NCBI GenBank assembly: GCA_021018815.1
Contig: JAITYX010000156.1
Span: 62,001-126,000, forward strand
Length of the DNA: 64,000 nucleotides
Direction of reading: 5' to 3'
DNA from: Talinum fruticosum
Lineage: Eukaryota; Streptophyta; Magnoliopsida; Caryophyllales; Talinaceae
Shown: positions 23,958-36,315 of the stretch, one piece after another
Numbering within the stretch: the stretch's first letter is position 1
Layout of the letters: each line of letters starts with the position of its first letter
Notes under the pieces: model-generated
Told to the model about the DNA's origin: nothing
Seen by the model: the letters and a program-made list of their open reading frames with translations, nothing else
The model's database searches: none
Made by a program: the position numbers and the translations under genes

Positions 23958-24869
23958 AGTAATTGTAGCATATACAACAAGGCCATTACTGAAAATGTGT
24001 GAGCTACCTTTTTTTGCGCAGAGAAATCTGTGAGCTACTTAAATAAATTATAATTTTGAACTGTTTATATGACTGCAAATTTCACCCCTGGGGTTTTGGA
24101 AAGGTTTTCATTGCGGCCTTTAGTCATTACATCTCTCTATTAGTTTCAATTGAGAAGGTAAACCACAAACACCCTAACCTCCCTGGACCACATTCGACAC
24201 CAGTGTTGCATGTAAGTAGCATCATGTTGTTTATTAGTTTCAATTGAGAATGGAAGCATTTGCCAAAATGTTAAATGCGTCGCCTTCTTGAATCATCCAT
24301 GCCCATGCATACCAATTAAGTTGTGAACCAGACGTGTGTCCGATGTAGTCAATGATTAGGAATAGAAACAACCAAAAGGGTCACAAATCAGAGAATAAAC
24401 AGTTTATTATTGATGGAAGAAGATCAACTACTCATTTTTTCTTCCATTCAAAATCACTTCTTCAAGCTGATCAGAAAGAAAGATTGACCTGGTGACGGGG
24501 CTCACTTCATATCCAATGCATGCAAGTTCCTGCTTGTATTCAATTCTCATAAGACACAACACCACTTCATGTAAGATTGCTTGACTAGTTACTGTGCTAT
24601 TCCAAATGTGCAAGCTGGTTTGTCTTCTCAAGTCAGCATTCACTATACTGTCGGCATCTCAAATTGAAATTGCCCTTAGTATGTTCTGAAAGACAGTAGC
24701 ATGGAAACGTAGCTGCTAATTCTGATAGATAGATCCCCTTTCCCATAGACAGTTTAGAGCTTCAAAAGCATCAGCTGCGCACCATATCATATCAGACAGA
24801 TTAGATAACCCATGGTTCATATTTGGCTCATTCATCCAGGGCTCTTTTGCTGGAGCTCCAAAGCCTTCG
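23958..24869. other. Convergent spacer between ProT and PPR genes
   Basis: Holds the 3' end of the transporter and the 3' UTR of the PPR gene on the other strand. Short open frames only; no domain or repeat recognised. Confidence 0.5.
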
Positions 24870-26525
24870 TCATTTAGGTTTAGCTTCAACCCAACTAGAA
24901 CCAGGTAACTTAGTTGTGATTTTCTTCTTCATATCTTTCCGAACTCCTGCTGCCTTATCCCATTGTTGTCTTGCAGCATAGATTCCAGAAAGAAGCACAT
25001 AGTTCCCAGTGTTATTAGGTTCCAATTTATACAACTCTTGAGCAACGACTTCAGCAATTTCAACAGCAGTTTCAACATTGTAATATGTCCGACAGGCAGC
25101 AAGTAGAGCACCCAAAGCTCCGGGATTGGGACCCATTGGCATATTCTGCACAGTCTTGTATGCTTGCTCAAGTCTGCCAGCACGCCCAAGCATGTCAACC
25201 ATGCAAGCATAATGATCTCCATCTGGCTCAATCCTGTAATCGTTTTTCATGCTTTCCCAATATTTCAAACCATCGTCAACAAGTCCCATATGGCTACAAG
25301 CATTTAGTACACCAACAAAAGTGATATGGTCTGGTTCCACCTTTTCCCTTTGCATTCTGCCAAAAACCTCAAGCGCCCTCATGCCATGGCCATGTGAAGC
25401 TAGACCTGTTATTAATGCACTATAGGGGAACACATCCGGCTTAGGAATCTCCTCAAACAGCTGACATGCTTCTTCAATATTGCCACATTTTGCATGCATG
25501 TTAACAAGGGCAGTAAGCACTCGCTCATTTCGCTCAACACCTTCCCTATCGACCAAAATAGTAATCCAATTAGCCAGATCAGGACGCCCTAATTGAGCCA
25601 GTGCGGAAATGACAGCAGACATAGCAAAAGCATCGGGCTTAACATGCGCTCTTTCCATCCTATGAAAATAGGCCAACGCTTCACTTGGCCGCCCACTTTG
25701 AGAATAACCCGAAATCATAGCCGTCCAACAAATTAAAGTCTTCTCAGGCATAGCCTCAAAAAGGACGCAAGCGGCATCCATCAACCCTCTTTTGGTATAA
25801 CCTACTAACATGGTTGTCCAAGTAACAACATTCCTCTTAGACATTTTATCGAAAGTGGCTCGAGCCAAACCCAAGTGCCCACTATTTACATAACCTACAA
25901 CCATCGCATTCCAAGAAATCAAATTTCTCTCAGTCATTTGATCAAAAACCATCTGGGCACTCGTCATATCCTTCCCTATCCTCGCATGTGCTCCCAAAAG
26001 AGCATTATAAGTCACCACATCTCGTTTAGTCATTTCATCGAACACTTGGCGTGCACAACCCAAATCGCCACATTTTCCATACATATCAATCAGTGCGTTG
26101 AAAACCTCAATAACTGAACTAAACCCAGATTTTACAACACGGCCATGAACCTCCGCCCCATTATTAAGACACAACAGAGCAGCACAAGAGTTCAGAACAA
26201 AAGGGTAAGTGTAGTTATCAGGTTTGATTTTAGAACGAACCATTTGAAGGTACAACTGCAAAGATTGAATGCATAGAGAAGGGGTTTTGGAGAGCTCTCT
26301 GATTGACTGGTTGAATAGATATAATGGCGAATGGTGAGAAAGGTAAGAAAAGAGGTGATGGATGTAGCGAGGAGAAAACGAAACATACAGAGGGACGAGG
26401 GATGATATCAAGGAGGAGCTTAGATGAAGATTGAACCGCACAATTTGCGCATGAATTTGTTTGAGGTGATAGACTGACTTGCAATTTCTCAACAGAGAAT
26501 AAGCTGATTCCTCTGTTAGTTTCAT
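24870..26525 (-). CDS. Pentatricopeptide repeat protein, PLS-E type
   Basis: Intronless gene, 551 residues, of the plant-combinatorial PPR class that binds organellar RNA, usually in editing or processing. It opens with SLLRNCKSVYHLKQIHAQIV, a typical N-terminal phrase of this class. Repeats follow: residues about 138-172 (FNALIDMYGKCGDLGCARQV), 171-236 (VTYNALLGAHARIG; ISWNAMVVGYVNSGHLGLA; VTWTTMLVGYTKRGLMDAA), 265 on (ICWTAMISGYSQSGRPSEAL), 300s (TALVNMHAKCGNIEEACQLF), and FPYSALITGLASHGHGMRAL. The C-terminus carries E/E+ motifs (YACMVDMLGRAGRLEQAYKT; NTGNYVLLSGIYAARQQWDK) and ends GSSWVEAKPK, with no DYW domain. Organelle targeting is expected but the N-terminus is short, so the true destination is unclear. 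No frame break. Confidence 0.92.
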   Translation of the reverse strand: MKLTEESAYSLLRNCKSVYHLKQIHAQIVRFNLHLSSSLISSLVPLYVSFSPRYIHHLFSYLSHHSPLYLFNQSIRELSKTPSLCIQSLQLYLQMVRSKIKPDNYTYPFVLNSCAALLCLNNGAEVHGRVVKSGFSSVIEVFNALIDMYGKCGDLGCARQVFDEMTKRDVVTYNALLGAHARIGKDMTSAQMVFDQMTERNLISWNAMVVGYVNSGHLGLARATFDKMSKRNVVTWTTMLVGYTKRGLMDAACVLFEAMPEKTLICWTAMISGYSQSGRPSEALAYFHRMERAHVKPDAFAMSAVISALAQLGRPDLANWITILVDREGVERNERVLTALVNMHAKCGNIEEACQLFEEIPKPDVFPYSALITGLASHGHGMRALEVFGRMQREKVEPDHITFVGVLNACSHMGLVDDGLKYWESMKNDYRIEPDGDHYACMVDMLGRAGRLEQAYKTVQNMPMGPNPGALGALLAACRTYYNVETAVEIAEVVAQELYKLEPNNTGNYVLLSGIYAARQQWDKAAGVRKDMKKKITTKLPGSSWVEAKPK

Positions 26526-28120
26526 CGCAACCTCTAAATAAATTTGAAAAGCCGTTACCAGAATTCTATTCTATGTCCATCTCCAGGTGTAGCCGAATAT
26601 CTCAAGCGTGCCGAAACCATAAATAAAGCATATCTTTTGCATTTGACCATTTTCTACTACCTACCATGTTTAATGGGCCAAATCACAAGCTATGGGATGT
26701 ACCCATCCCAATACTTTATATCATATACTTATATTTATAAACTCATAATTTAGGAGATAAAATTTAATTTTTTCAAAAAATTAAATCATAGTGAGTTTTA
26801 AAAAATAAAAATAAAATACCACATATGATAAGAGTGGAGTTAGAATATAATAATTGGGGGACCAAACTCGATATTTTCATCTTTATTAAAATTAATCTTT
26901 AAATTTATTAAATTTTATTAATTCATAGAATTTTTTTAGATATGCTTTTGCATATGACATAGTTAATTCATGTTTATGTGCCTTAATTTTTGTCACTAAT
27001 TAAGTAATTTAATTAATCAATCTAATCTATAACACTTTTTACATCCAAAAAAATTAATCTATAACACTTTTTAAACCAACTCATTCAAACAACTTTTAAG
27101 TATTGTACAATTTTTTAAATTCCCAAGAAGACATGAAAATAGAAATAGATTCAAACTTAAATTCAGAGAATTATCTTTAGAATACCGCATTAAAATAATT
27201 AATATTTTCCTATTCTTCATATACTAAGAAAGTAAAATTGGTAGTTAGAAATTGATAAAATTTATCATGTAAAAGTCATTAAATTCATAACCTAATAGAA
27301 AATAGAGTTTAACAAATTCACATAAATTAACTGCCTCAAAGAACAAAATAGGCAGAAGAAAATTTTAACTTTTTAATGAGTAAAATATGGACGAATCTTG
27401 AGTTGAGGAGAACAAAATAATCTCAACATAACAAAAACATTAACAAGGGAACTTGTACTCATGACCAATAGTGTAAAGCATCAACTTACATATATCTACT
27501 TTACCAACTATGTAATACTTTTTAACTTGAATTTATAAACTCGGGTTCATGACATAATTTATACCCAAAAAAATTTGTATACTACCAACTAAATTATTAA
27601 GTTTTATTATTTAAAAAATAATTATTGAATTTACGTATCACCTTTCTTTATTGTAATCATGTCGTTGGAATTTGATTGTTCATAATTTGATAAATTATAA
27701 AAATAATTGAATATATTATTGGACATGTTGCATAAACAAATGTCTTGATGCCTTATACCCAAACTTCCATGTCATAATGGAGATGAATACCTTGCTTTTA
27801 ATGCTCAATTAATTTACGGCATTTGAAAAGATGAGAGGGATGATGGATTGGAGTTTTAATCGTGAAGAAGCTGGAAGAAGAGGAAGAAACTGAAAGGTAG
27901 AAGTTTTCGAGTTTTATAGGGTTTGTAGAAGGGTTTAAAATGAAGATCGAGAAATTTAAGGGTATTGTAATAACTTCGATTAATATTTAGCAACATTGGT
28001 GATAAAGGAATATTGTTTCGATATTTTATAAAAATATAAGAGCACCATTTGAAAAAAGTTTTAGAAGTGGAGATCAAATAAAATTTTTTTACTACAAAGT
28101 CATCCAAGTTTTGGGCAAAT
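26526..28120. other. AT-rich spacer
   Basis: Upstream of the PPR gene (its promoter lies in the first few hundred bases) and up to the left end of the Helitron. Very AT-rich, no supported exon or repeat. Confidence 0.5.
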
Positions 28121-28950
28121 CTATTTAATATATAAAAGAAAAGTTGGGGTTACTCTCCTCTCCTTAATTGTAGGGGTTAAACTAATTTTCAGCCTTTGAT
28201 TCAATTTAACAATTAATCTCAACTCTTGATTGTTTACACTCTCTCTCACTGGTCTTCTTCTCGCTCTTGCCGGTAATTAACCTCCCACCCCCTTCCCAAA
28301 ACTGTCACCCACTATCTATCTCTCCCGTGAACTCTCTCCCCACCTTTTCTCCACCATCATTATCTCTCTCCTATTCATTCACTAATTCAGTAATTCGTTC
28401 CTTCCCTCATCAAACAACTCTCTCTCCATTTTGCCTCGCTTCTGTTATTCATCCTCTTCCTCCAATTAACCACGAGTTCGGGCACAACAAAAGTCACAAG
28501 AAAAGTCACAGACATATTCTTCAATTGAAAGGTAAAATGTCTGTAGATAGATTGACAACCAAATTAAAAATGTTACTCGTCAAAAGGAAATCCCTTTAGC
28601 AGGTTTACAAACGAAGTTCAAGAACATATGAATTGTACCCTTCAATTGGGTAAAACCCGAAGATCCCAAAACCCCGAATTCGATTATAATAAAGCGTATT
28701 ACCTACAGCCTAGCCGTCCCCTCTGTCTTGTCCGGTCGCACTCTCACCGCACGCTGGCGTGGTTGGCCGCCTTCCGGGCCGTTGGCCGTCTGCCGCGGCT
28801 CGCTCGCCGCTTCCTCTGTCTCTCTCTCTTGCTCACTCTCTCTCTCGGTGCGGGGGTCGGTCGCCTTCCCGTGGTGGTCACCGTATGGTGGTCGGTCGCC
28901 ATCTCACTCGCTCGCTCTCACTCTCGCTTGCATTGCGTCTCTTCGGTGCC

Positions 28951-29290
28951 GGTGCTCGGTCGCCTTCGCGGGCCTCTCTCGCTGTCCCCAGCAGTCGCCG
29001 AACCCCTCTCTCTCTCTGCCGGTTCTCGGCCGCCTTCCCGGGCCCTCGCTCTCTCCCCAGCAGTGGCCGACCTCTCTCTCTCTCTTTCTCCCGGTGCTCG
29101 GCCGCCTTCGCGGGCCTCTCTCGCTCTCACTAGCAGTCGCCGAACCTCTCTCTCTCTCTGCTCGGTGCTCGGCCGCCTTCCCGGGCCCCTCTCTCTCTCC
29201 TAGCAAGTGGCCGACCTCTCTCTCTCTCTCTCTCGCGATGCGCGGCCGCCTTCCCGGCGCCCTCTCTCTCTCTCTCTCCGTGCGGCTCCT
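28951..29290. repeat. GC-rich minisatellite, ~71-bp units in dimeric order
   Basis: Units at 28951-29020, 29021-29092, 29093-29163, 29164-29236 and a partial unit to 29290. Each holds a GGT(G/T)CTCGG(C/T)CGCCTTC core, a CAGT(C/G)GCCGA block and a CT-rich tail. Units 1 and 3 share CGCGGGCC and CAGTCGCCGAAC; units 2 and 4 share CCCGGGCC and GTGGCCGACC, i.e. a two-unit higher-order repeat of about 142 bp. Related but diverged sequence extends left to about 28715. No protein is credible despite long open frames; they follow from the repeat. Confidence 0.85.
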
Positions 29291-29458
29291 CTCTCTCTCT
29301 AATTCTAAGCCTTATGCAAATGTTTTTAATTTTTAACACGACTATAGTTAACAAATGGGTTAGGGTTTCTAACCCACTGCCACAAAAGTCGACTTAAATA
29401 CCCATGGTTAATCTTTTTAATTTTTTAACACAGCTATAGTAAACTAATTCTAAGCCTT

Positions 29459-29632
29459 ATCCGCAATTTCACAATACTCATAACCCATTTTGCGGATAAT
29501 TCAAAATTTGTTTTTAAAGTTGAATTTTAGTTAAATTTTCCCTCTTTTCTCGCATCGATCTTTCTAATTGATTTTTAGGGGTTTTGAAAAATTTAGGGAT
29601 TTTGAAATTTGAGTATTGTGAAATTGCAGATA
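29459..29632. repeat. Inverted repeat in Helitron left arm
   Basis: ATCCGCAATTTCACAATACTCA at the left and TGAGTATTGTGAAATTGCAGAT at the right are near-perfect inverted copies about 110 bp apart; the stem could extend with CATAACCCATTTTG-type flanks. Function unknown; probably a nested MITE or foldback. Confidence 0.6.
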
Positions 29633-30885
29633 ATTCAAAATGGGTTATGGGTATTTGTCGACATGGCTAGCGGATCTATTACACTCCCATGATTAATTTT
29701 TCTTTTATCTTTTAACACAGCTATAGTAAGCTATATAATTATACTAATAAATGTACAAGTAGCCATATAATACTTTTTTCTTAAATAAATTATTGTTCAT
29801 TTTTGGTAACACAAGTTCATTTATTTTTGTAATTTATTTGTTTTAAAATCAACTGAATCTATTTTTTTTTAACATTAACTATTTTTCAATTTTTAAATTA
29901 ATTTCTTATTTTCTATAACATCAATTTATAATATTTTTAGTAAATAACCTTTGTACTTATATTTTGAAAATATTATAAGACAACATATAATGAATTAAGT
30001 GTATGATATACAAAAATTCCGAACTAACGTTTTATATGAATCGCCAATTCAATCGATACACCATTCACGTTCATTCGGATACTGAAGGTTTATATATTTA
30101 AAATGGTATTCACTTCCTTTTTTATAGATTAATAGATATCAAACATTTAAATTTAATCGTTGAGGTGATATTGTATAAATGAGACCGCGAAGGTGGAAGT
30201 TTAAGAAAATTAATTGTTGTCAACCCAATATTCCCATGGTGCTTTGTTTGACATTATGCTTTTAGTTCCTTTAATTCTTTGCTAATTCATTGCATTGTAA
30301 ATTATTGTATTGTAGACTCATATTGCTTTGATTATAATGCCTTCAAAAGTGATTACTTCTCACTCCACTATCACATGCAAAGTTTATTTCCTTTTAAATT
30401 TGCCACCAAACTAAGTGATGTTGTCTTTATCAGCCTTCTTCGATCAAGTTTTATTCAACTATTCTATCGTGGAGTCAAGTGGGTCACGCGTACGCCCGAC
30501 ATACATTGATTTCAGTAAATTAATTTTGTAAGTTTTACATGTTCAATTATTGATACCTTATTCTATGTCTCCATACTCATAGTAAATACATATCAAGTCT
30601 TAAATATGACAATTGAATTGGAGTGTTTTTTTCCTCGGTTATTATTTAGGAGATACTCGAATGTCATATATGATTCTAACATAAAAGATTAAATCAATAC
30701 ATTAATGAATTCCATATATATTTGGGAGATACTCCAATGTCATATATGGAATAATAAAATTTCTCATGAACATAATAAGTTAAATACTCATATGAAATAA
30801 TTATTTGCAATTTTATTTCGACATTATAATTTCAAGAGAATAGTCAAAGCTCATACAACAGTTAAAAATATTTAATCCCAGTCAA

Positions 30886-31203
30886 TCTAAATATGTAATG
30901 GAGACACAAAGAGGAAGGAACTTTATTTAATATCATTTTTTTAATGTATATTTAAGTTATTATTCAGCATCATTTTTAGTCGAGTTATATTTATATGGAG
31001 ATATAAGTAATTTATCAACAAAACAAAATAAATACATGTTATAAATCTAAATATGTAATGGAGACACAAAGAGGAAGGAACTTTATTTAATATCATTTTT
31101 TTATGTATATTTAAGTTATTATTCAGCATCATTTTTAGTCGATTATATTTATATGGAGATATAAGTAACTTATCAACAAAACAAAATAAATACATGTTAT
31201 AAA
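30886..31203. repeat. Tandem duplication, 2 x 160 bp
   Basis: Copies 30886-31045 and 31046-31203 each begin TCTAAATATGTAATGGAGAC and end AATACATGTTATAAA, differing by only a few bases and small indels. The near identity implies a recent event, younger than the Helitron body around it. Confidence 0.9.
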
Positions 31204-31380
31204 AAATAGATATATTGATTTAACGCTACTAATATTATATAGTTATTAAACTATAATATTATATAGTTATTGACATATATATTTACATGTACCTAGAGAA
31301 AGTATTGTAGTTATTAAACTATAATAATATGTGTTCCAACTAAAATATTTGTAAATAATCATTTATAATATTATATAGTT

Positions 31381-34300
31381 ATGGACAATACTATGATTCA
31401 CTACGAATCTATAAGAAAGCGACTCCGCTGCAAAGAAGCTCGATTGAATGCTAGATGGAGGTTGTTCACAAAAAGGTGTCAAGATGTTAATACTTCACGC
31501 TATATTGCTGAACGTCAACGATACCGGGAAGAAGCTAGGCTGTGGAACTTATCACTATCACGTTCAGGAAGAAGCTCCACGAGTGAGAAGGTTTGAACAA
31601 CGTTATTCTTTTACCGGAACCATGATTACATGTAGCGATTGTAATGCTATGATGTGGTATGACGAAATTGCTCCAAGCCGAAGAAGTGGTCCCCTAGATT
31701 TAATTTATGTTGCCATTATGGTCAAGTAAGATTGGATCCTTTACCGGCACCTCCGCCTCTACTCGGAGTCTTTATTTAACAATAGAACTTTCATGGACAA
31801 TATACGAACTTACAACTCCATGTTGTCGTTCACTTCAATGGGGGCTTCTATCGACTACTCTGTCATGGATGGACGTGGACCATACTCATTTCGTATAAGT
31901 GGTGAAAACTACCATCAAATTGGGTCTCTACTTCCGCCGGAAGGACAACCACCGAGATTTGCGCAACTTTATATATATGACACGCACTTTGAGTCGCAAA
32001 ATCGTCTCCACGCTTTAAACAGAGAAAACACGTCGATCGGGATTAATTTATCAATTTTACAAGACTTGCAGCACATGTTAGATGAATGTAATCCTTATGT
32101 ACATGTTTTCGAAGTGCTAGAAATATCCTCAATAGTGGTGTCCAACATGATATGCGTATTCGAATCCTTAAATCATGACCAGGGGGCAATATCTTAGACC
32201 CACTCGCTGATGAAGTTGCAGCCCTTATAGTAGGAGGTGGAGGTCGTTGAAGAAGTTGGTAGTGATATAATAGTACGCAAAATCAATGGCAATTTGCAAT
32301 GGATTTATGGCACTCATCCTTCTTATATGGCTCTACAATATCCCCTCCTATTTCCATATGGAACAGGATAGTTGGGGAATAGGAATCCCTTTCGCTACGG
32401 GATCACGCAGAAATAGTCAAGGAGTTTCGGTTTGTCAATACTATGCATTTAGGATACAATTCCGATTGAACGAGGCTAATATTTTACTTCTCGGTGGTAG
32501 ACTGTTCCTTCAATTTATCGTCGATTGCTTTACTCGTTATAGATCAATGCCGGCTACGATATGTCCAGGATCATCAAGAAAGATTACGTACGGAGGTTTA
32601 TATTGGTCTAGCTGATGCGATCCATCTGCTGGAGAGACAGATGCAAGTGCCATTGGTCGACGATGCATATTGCCATCTTCTTTTACAGGAAGTCCCCGTT
32701 ACATGAGGCGCCATTTTCTTGATGCTATGGCAATATGCTCACAAATTGGTTATCCAGATTTCTTTATCACATTTACATGCAACCCAAATTGGCCGGAAAT
32801 TCAAGAGGCACTTCAACTACAGCCGGACAACATGCAAACTACGGACTCGATATTGTAGCTCGAGTCTTTCGATTGAGGTTGCGAGAGTTGATGCGAGATT
32901 TTAAAGAAAGACACATATTTGGGACCGTCGTTGCAGGTTTGTTATAATTAGTTGTCAATTCTATCATGTCGTCAATAAATAGAAAAGTCATTACCAATAC
33001 AATTTTAAATACCTTACTAAATTTATTTATTTGTTACCTTTGCAGATATATATGTCATTGAATTTCAAAAGAGAGGGTTACCTCATGCTCATATTCTCTT
33101 AACCCTTGCACATGATGACAAGCCAAGTTATGCGAAGAAATTGATTCCTTTATTTGCGCAGAGCTTCCTCACCAAGATGTTGATCCACTTGCATATGATA
33201 CAGTCACACGACATATGATACATGGTCCATGTGGTCCGGATATCCCCAATGCTCCGTGTATGGACGGTTCAAAATGTAGCAAACATTACCCAAAGTCCTT
33301 ACTGCAATGAAACATCTATTGAGGAAAATGGTTTTGTTAAGTATAGACGAAGAGATGATGGCGGAAGAATCATGTTAAATGGGAAGGAGATTGATAACCG
33401 TTGGGTTGTTCCCTATAATCGCGATCTATGTGTCAAGTACGATGCTCACATCAATGTCGAACGTTGTGCCCAGCAGAAAGTCATTAAGTACCTCCATAAG
33501 TACATGCATAAAGGTTCGGATCGAGTTACATTTGTCATTGAAGAGAATGTTTATAGAACGGAGGCGGGAAGACAACAAGAGTGCGGGGACGTTGATGAGA
33601 TAAAACAATACCTAGATGGTAGATACATTTCAGCTATGGAAGCAGACTTGGCGCATATTTGAATTTGAAATAACTCACCGCTATCCATCCGTGGAAATGC
33701 TACGGTATCACTTGCCGGGGCAACATTATATTGTTTTCAATGAAAATGATGATTTGGAGGAAGTTGTTGATATGGCTCAGCGTAGTGTTAGTATGCTCAT
33801 GGCGTGGTTCGAAGTTAATCGAGTTGATCGTGAAGCAAATTGTTACACTTATGCTGAATTCCCCAAATATTATGTGTGGAATCGTAGAACCAAAGAATGG
33901 ACAAAACGACAACAACGTGTATGTCTTGGTCGACTTCCTTTTGCACATCCTAACTCGGGTGAGAGATACTACTTGAGAATGTTGCTCGCAATTGTTCGAG
34001 GTGCCAAGTCTTTTCAAGAGTTGAGAAGCTGTTAATGGCACGAGTATGCAACATTTCGTGAAGCTTGCATAGCTTTGGGATTACTTGATGACAATAGTGA
34101 GTGGGATTATGCTCTATCCGAGGCTTCCACATGGGCAACTGGGGCCCACTTACGGAGTATGTTTTGCTCTTTACTTATGTACAATGAAGTGGGACAACCT
34201 CAACTTCTTTGGGAAAATCATTGGAAAGACCTTTACGATGACCTTGACCAAAGATTACAGCGAGAACATCAAAATCCTGAGTTATACTTGAGCATCGAGC

Positions 34301-35947
34301 AAAGAAAAAACCTATGCCTATATGAGTTGGAGTTGATTATGAGAAAAAATGGTCGTTCGTTGAAGGATTACCCTCCTATGCCAGTACCATCCTCGGATAT
34401 GGTACTTCAATTAAGAAATCGTCTTATCACAGAGCAATTAGATTACGACATTTCTACGAAGATGAAAATCTTAATGTGATGCTCCCTTCTTTGAATTCCG
34501 AACAAGTTGATATTTTTCATGTTGTAGTGAATGCTGATGAATCTAATCATGGTGGGTGCATCTTCGTGTATGGAAGTGGTGGAACAGGTAAGACATATTT
34601 GTGGAAGGTGATTGTTTCGCACTTAGATCAAAAGGGAAGATAATTTTGTCGGTTGCATCATCCGGGATAGCTGCATTACTACTACCATTTGGTAAAACCG
34701 CACATTCAATGTTCAAGATCCCTATTAACCTTACGAAGCAACATATTGTTCTTTCTCAAAGCATTCCGAGCTAGCCGACTTGATTCGAAAAACATCAATG
34801 ATAATTTGGGATGAGGCTCCTATGGCACATCGTTTTGTGTTTGAGACAGTGGATCGTACCTTAAGGGACATTTGTGATCAACAAAATATACCTTTTGGAG
34901 GGAAATTGTTAGTTTTTGGTGGTGATTTTCGACAAATACTTCCAGTTGTCACCAAGGGAAGTAGAGCGGACATTGTTGCTGCATCACTATCCCGATCAAA
35001 TTTTTGGCCTCATTGTTCCGTCATGCATCTCGGGACCAATATGCGGTCGAGGGATCCAAGTTTGAGCAATAATGATTATGAATGATTGCGTCATTTCGCC
35101 GATTGGGTGTTAAGCGTTGGTAATGGTAGCTTGCAAGGGATCTCATTACAGGCAGGGAGTGAGGAAAATTGGATAGAGATTCCATCGGAATTCCTCATAC
35201 ATAATGACGATCGGGGTTTGAGCAAATTAATATCGAAATTTACCACGATTTATCGACTAGGTACAATGATGAATCTTACATGCAAGAGCGTTGCATACTT
35301 GCTCCTACGAATAATGATGTCGATCGGTTAAACTTACAGATTTTATCTATGCTTCCTGGTGAGTCCCACACTTATTTGAGTTACGATACATTTTACGAAA
35401 GCATCGATCACCCCGATATAGAGGATATCAACCCCACGAGATACTACATGGGCTCAATATTTCCGGTTTGCCTAATCATGAACTTCAATTGAAAGTTGGT
35501 ACTCCTGTAGTCCTTCTAAGGAATCTCGATCCATCATTGGGGTTATGTAATGGGACACGCTTAATCATTGAACGACTTGGGCATAAAGTCCTTGAAGCAC
35601 GGATCATTGCGGGTCGAAATATTGGGCAAAAGGTGCTTATTCCGCGTATTGATCTCACACCATCGGCAGCGGATGCACCATTTGCATTCAAACGAAGACA
35701 ATTTCCGATTAAATTGGCTTTTGCAATGACAATCAACAAAAGTCAAGGCCAAACATTGAACTATGTCGGAGTGTATCTTCCAAAACCGATGATTCGCCAT
35801 GGTCAACTTTATGTTGCAATCTCGCGTGTAACATCGCCATCGGGGTTAAGGTTCTTGATTTCCAACAAGAGCAATATACCGGACAATGTTACAAAAATAT
35901 TGTCTACGAGAGAAGTTTTCAATGACATCCCTTCTCCACCTCGGTAA
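31381..35947 (+). pseudogene. Helitron Rep/helicase, multiply frameshifted
   Basis: Rolling-circle replicase/helicase of a Helitron, broken into more than ten frames. In order: N-terminal basic region (31381 on), a C..C knuckle (ITCSDCNAMMWYDE), Helitron_like_N remains (AICSQIGYPDFFITFTCNPN), an apparent intron 32937-33045 (joins VA to DIYVIEF), the HUH motif GLPHAHIL at about 33078-33101, and the catalytic two-tyrosine motif KYLHKYMHKG at 33486-33515 (Tyr codons 33489 and 33501). The PIF1-like helicase follows: Walker A YGSGGTGKT at about 34569-34595, Walker B IIWDEAPM near 34801, [10 protein letters not shown], and C-terminal MTINKSQGQTLNYVGVYLP and QLYVAISRVTS. In-frame stops lie near 34033 and 35083. 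Not functional as it stands; whether some shifts are homopolymer errors cannot be told. Confidence 0.9.
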
Positions 35948-36315
35948 ACCGGTTGCACTATTTTGACCTAAGTTGTTTTTACAAATGATTGTATATATAA
36001 CTTTTGTACATATTTCTTTTCGATGACACTTTAAGTGTAATAACACTTTTAATTGTACACTTTCAATTCAGTATAATTACCCTTTTTATGTTGGAATCAA
36101 ATGTCTAGCTCATCGAATACATAGCAAAATTGGTTATTGACTTCAAAAAAATATATTGGTTATTATAGTCATTATAAAAGTTACTTTATAAATCAGGTGT
36201 TTAATATTGATGGCTCCAAATCAACTGCAAGTGTCACCCACTGTTATACAAAATAGTCCAACTTTTTTGGCAAAAAAGTTTATGATTAATATGTTTTATT
36301 TTTATATTAATAGAT

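Noticed and set aside
28628..29354. Long open frames of up to about 200 residues on both strands (Ser/Leu/Arg/Pro-rich)
   Set aside because: They lie in the GC- and CT-rich minisatellite; all frames stay open because of repeat composition and none resembles a protein.
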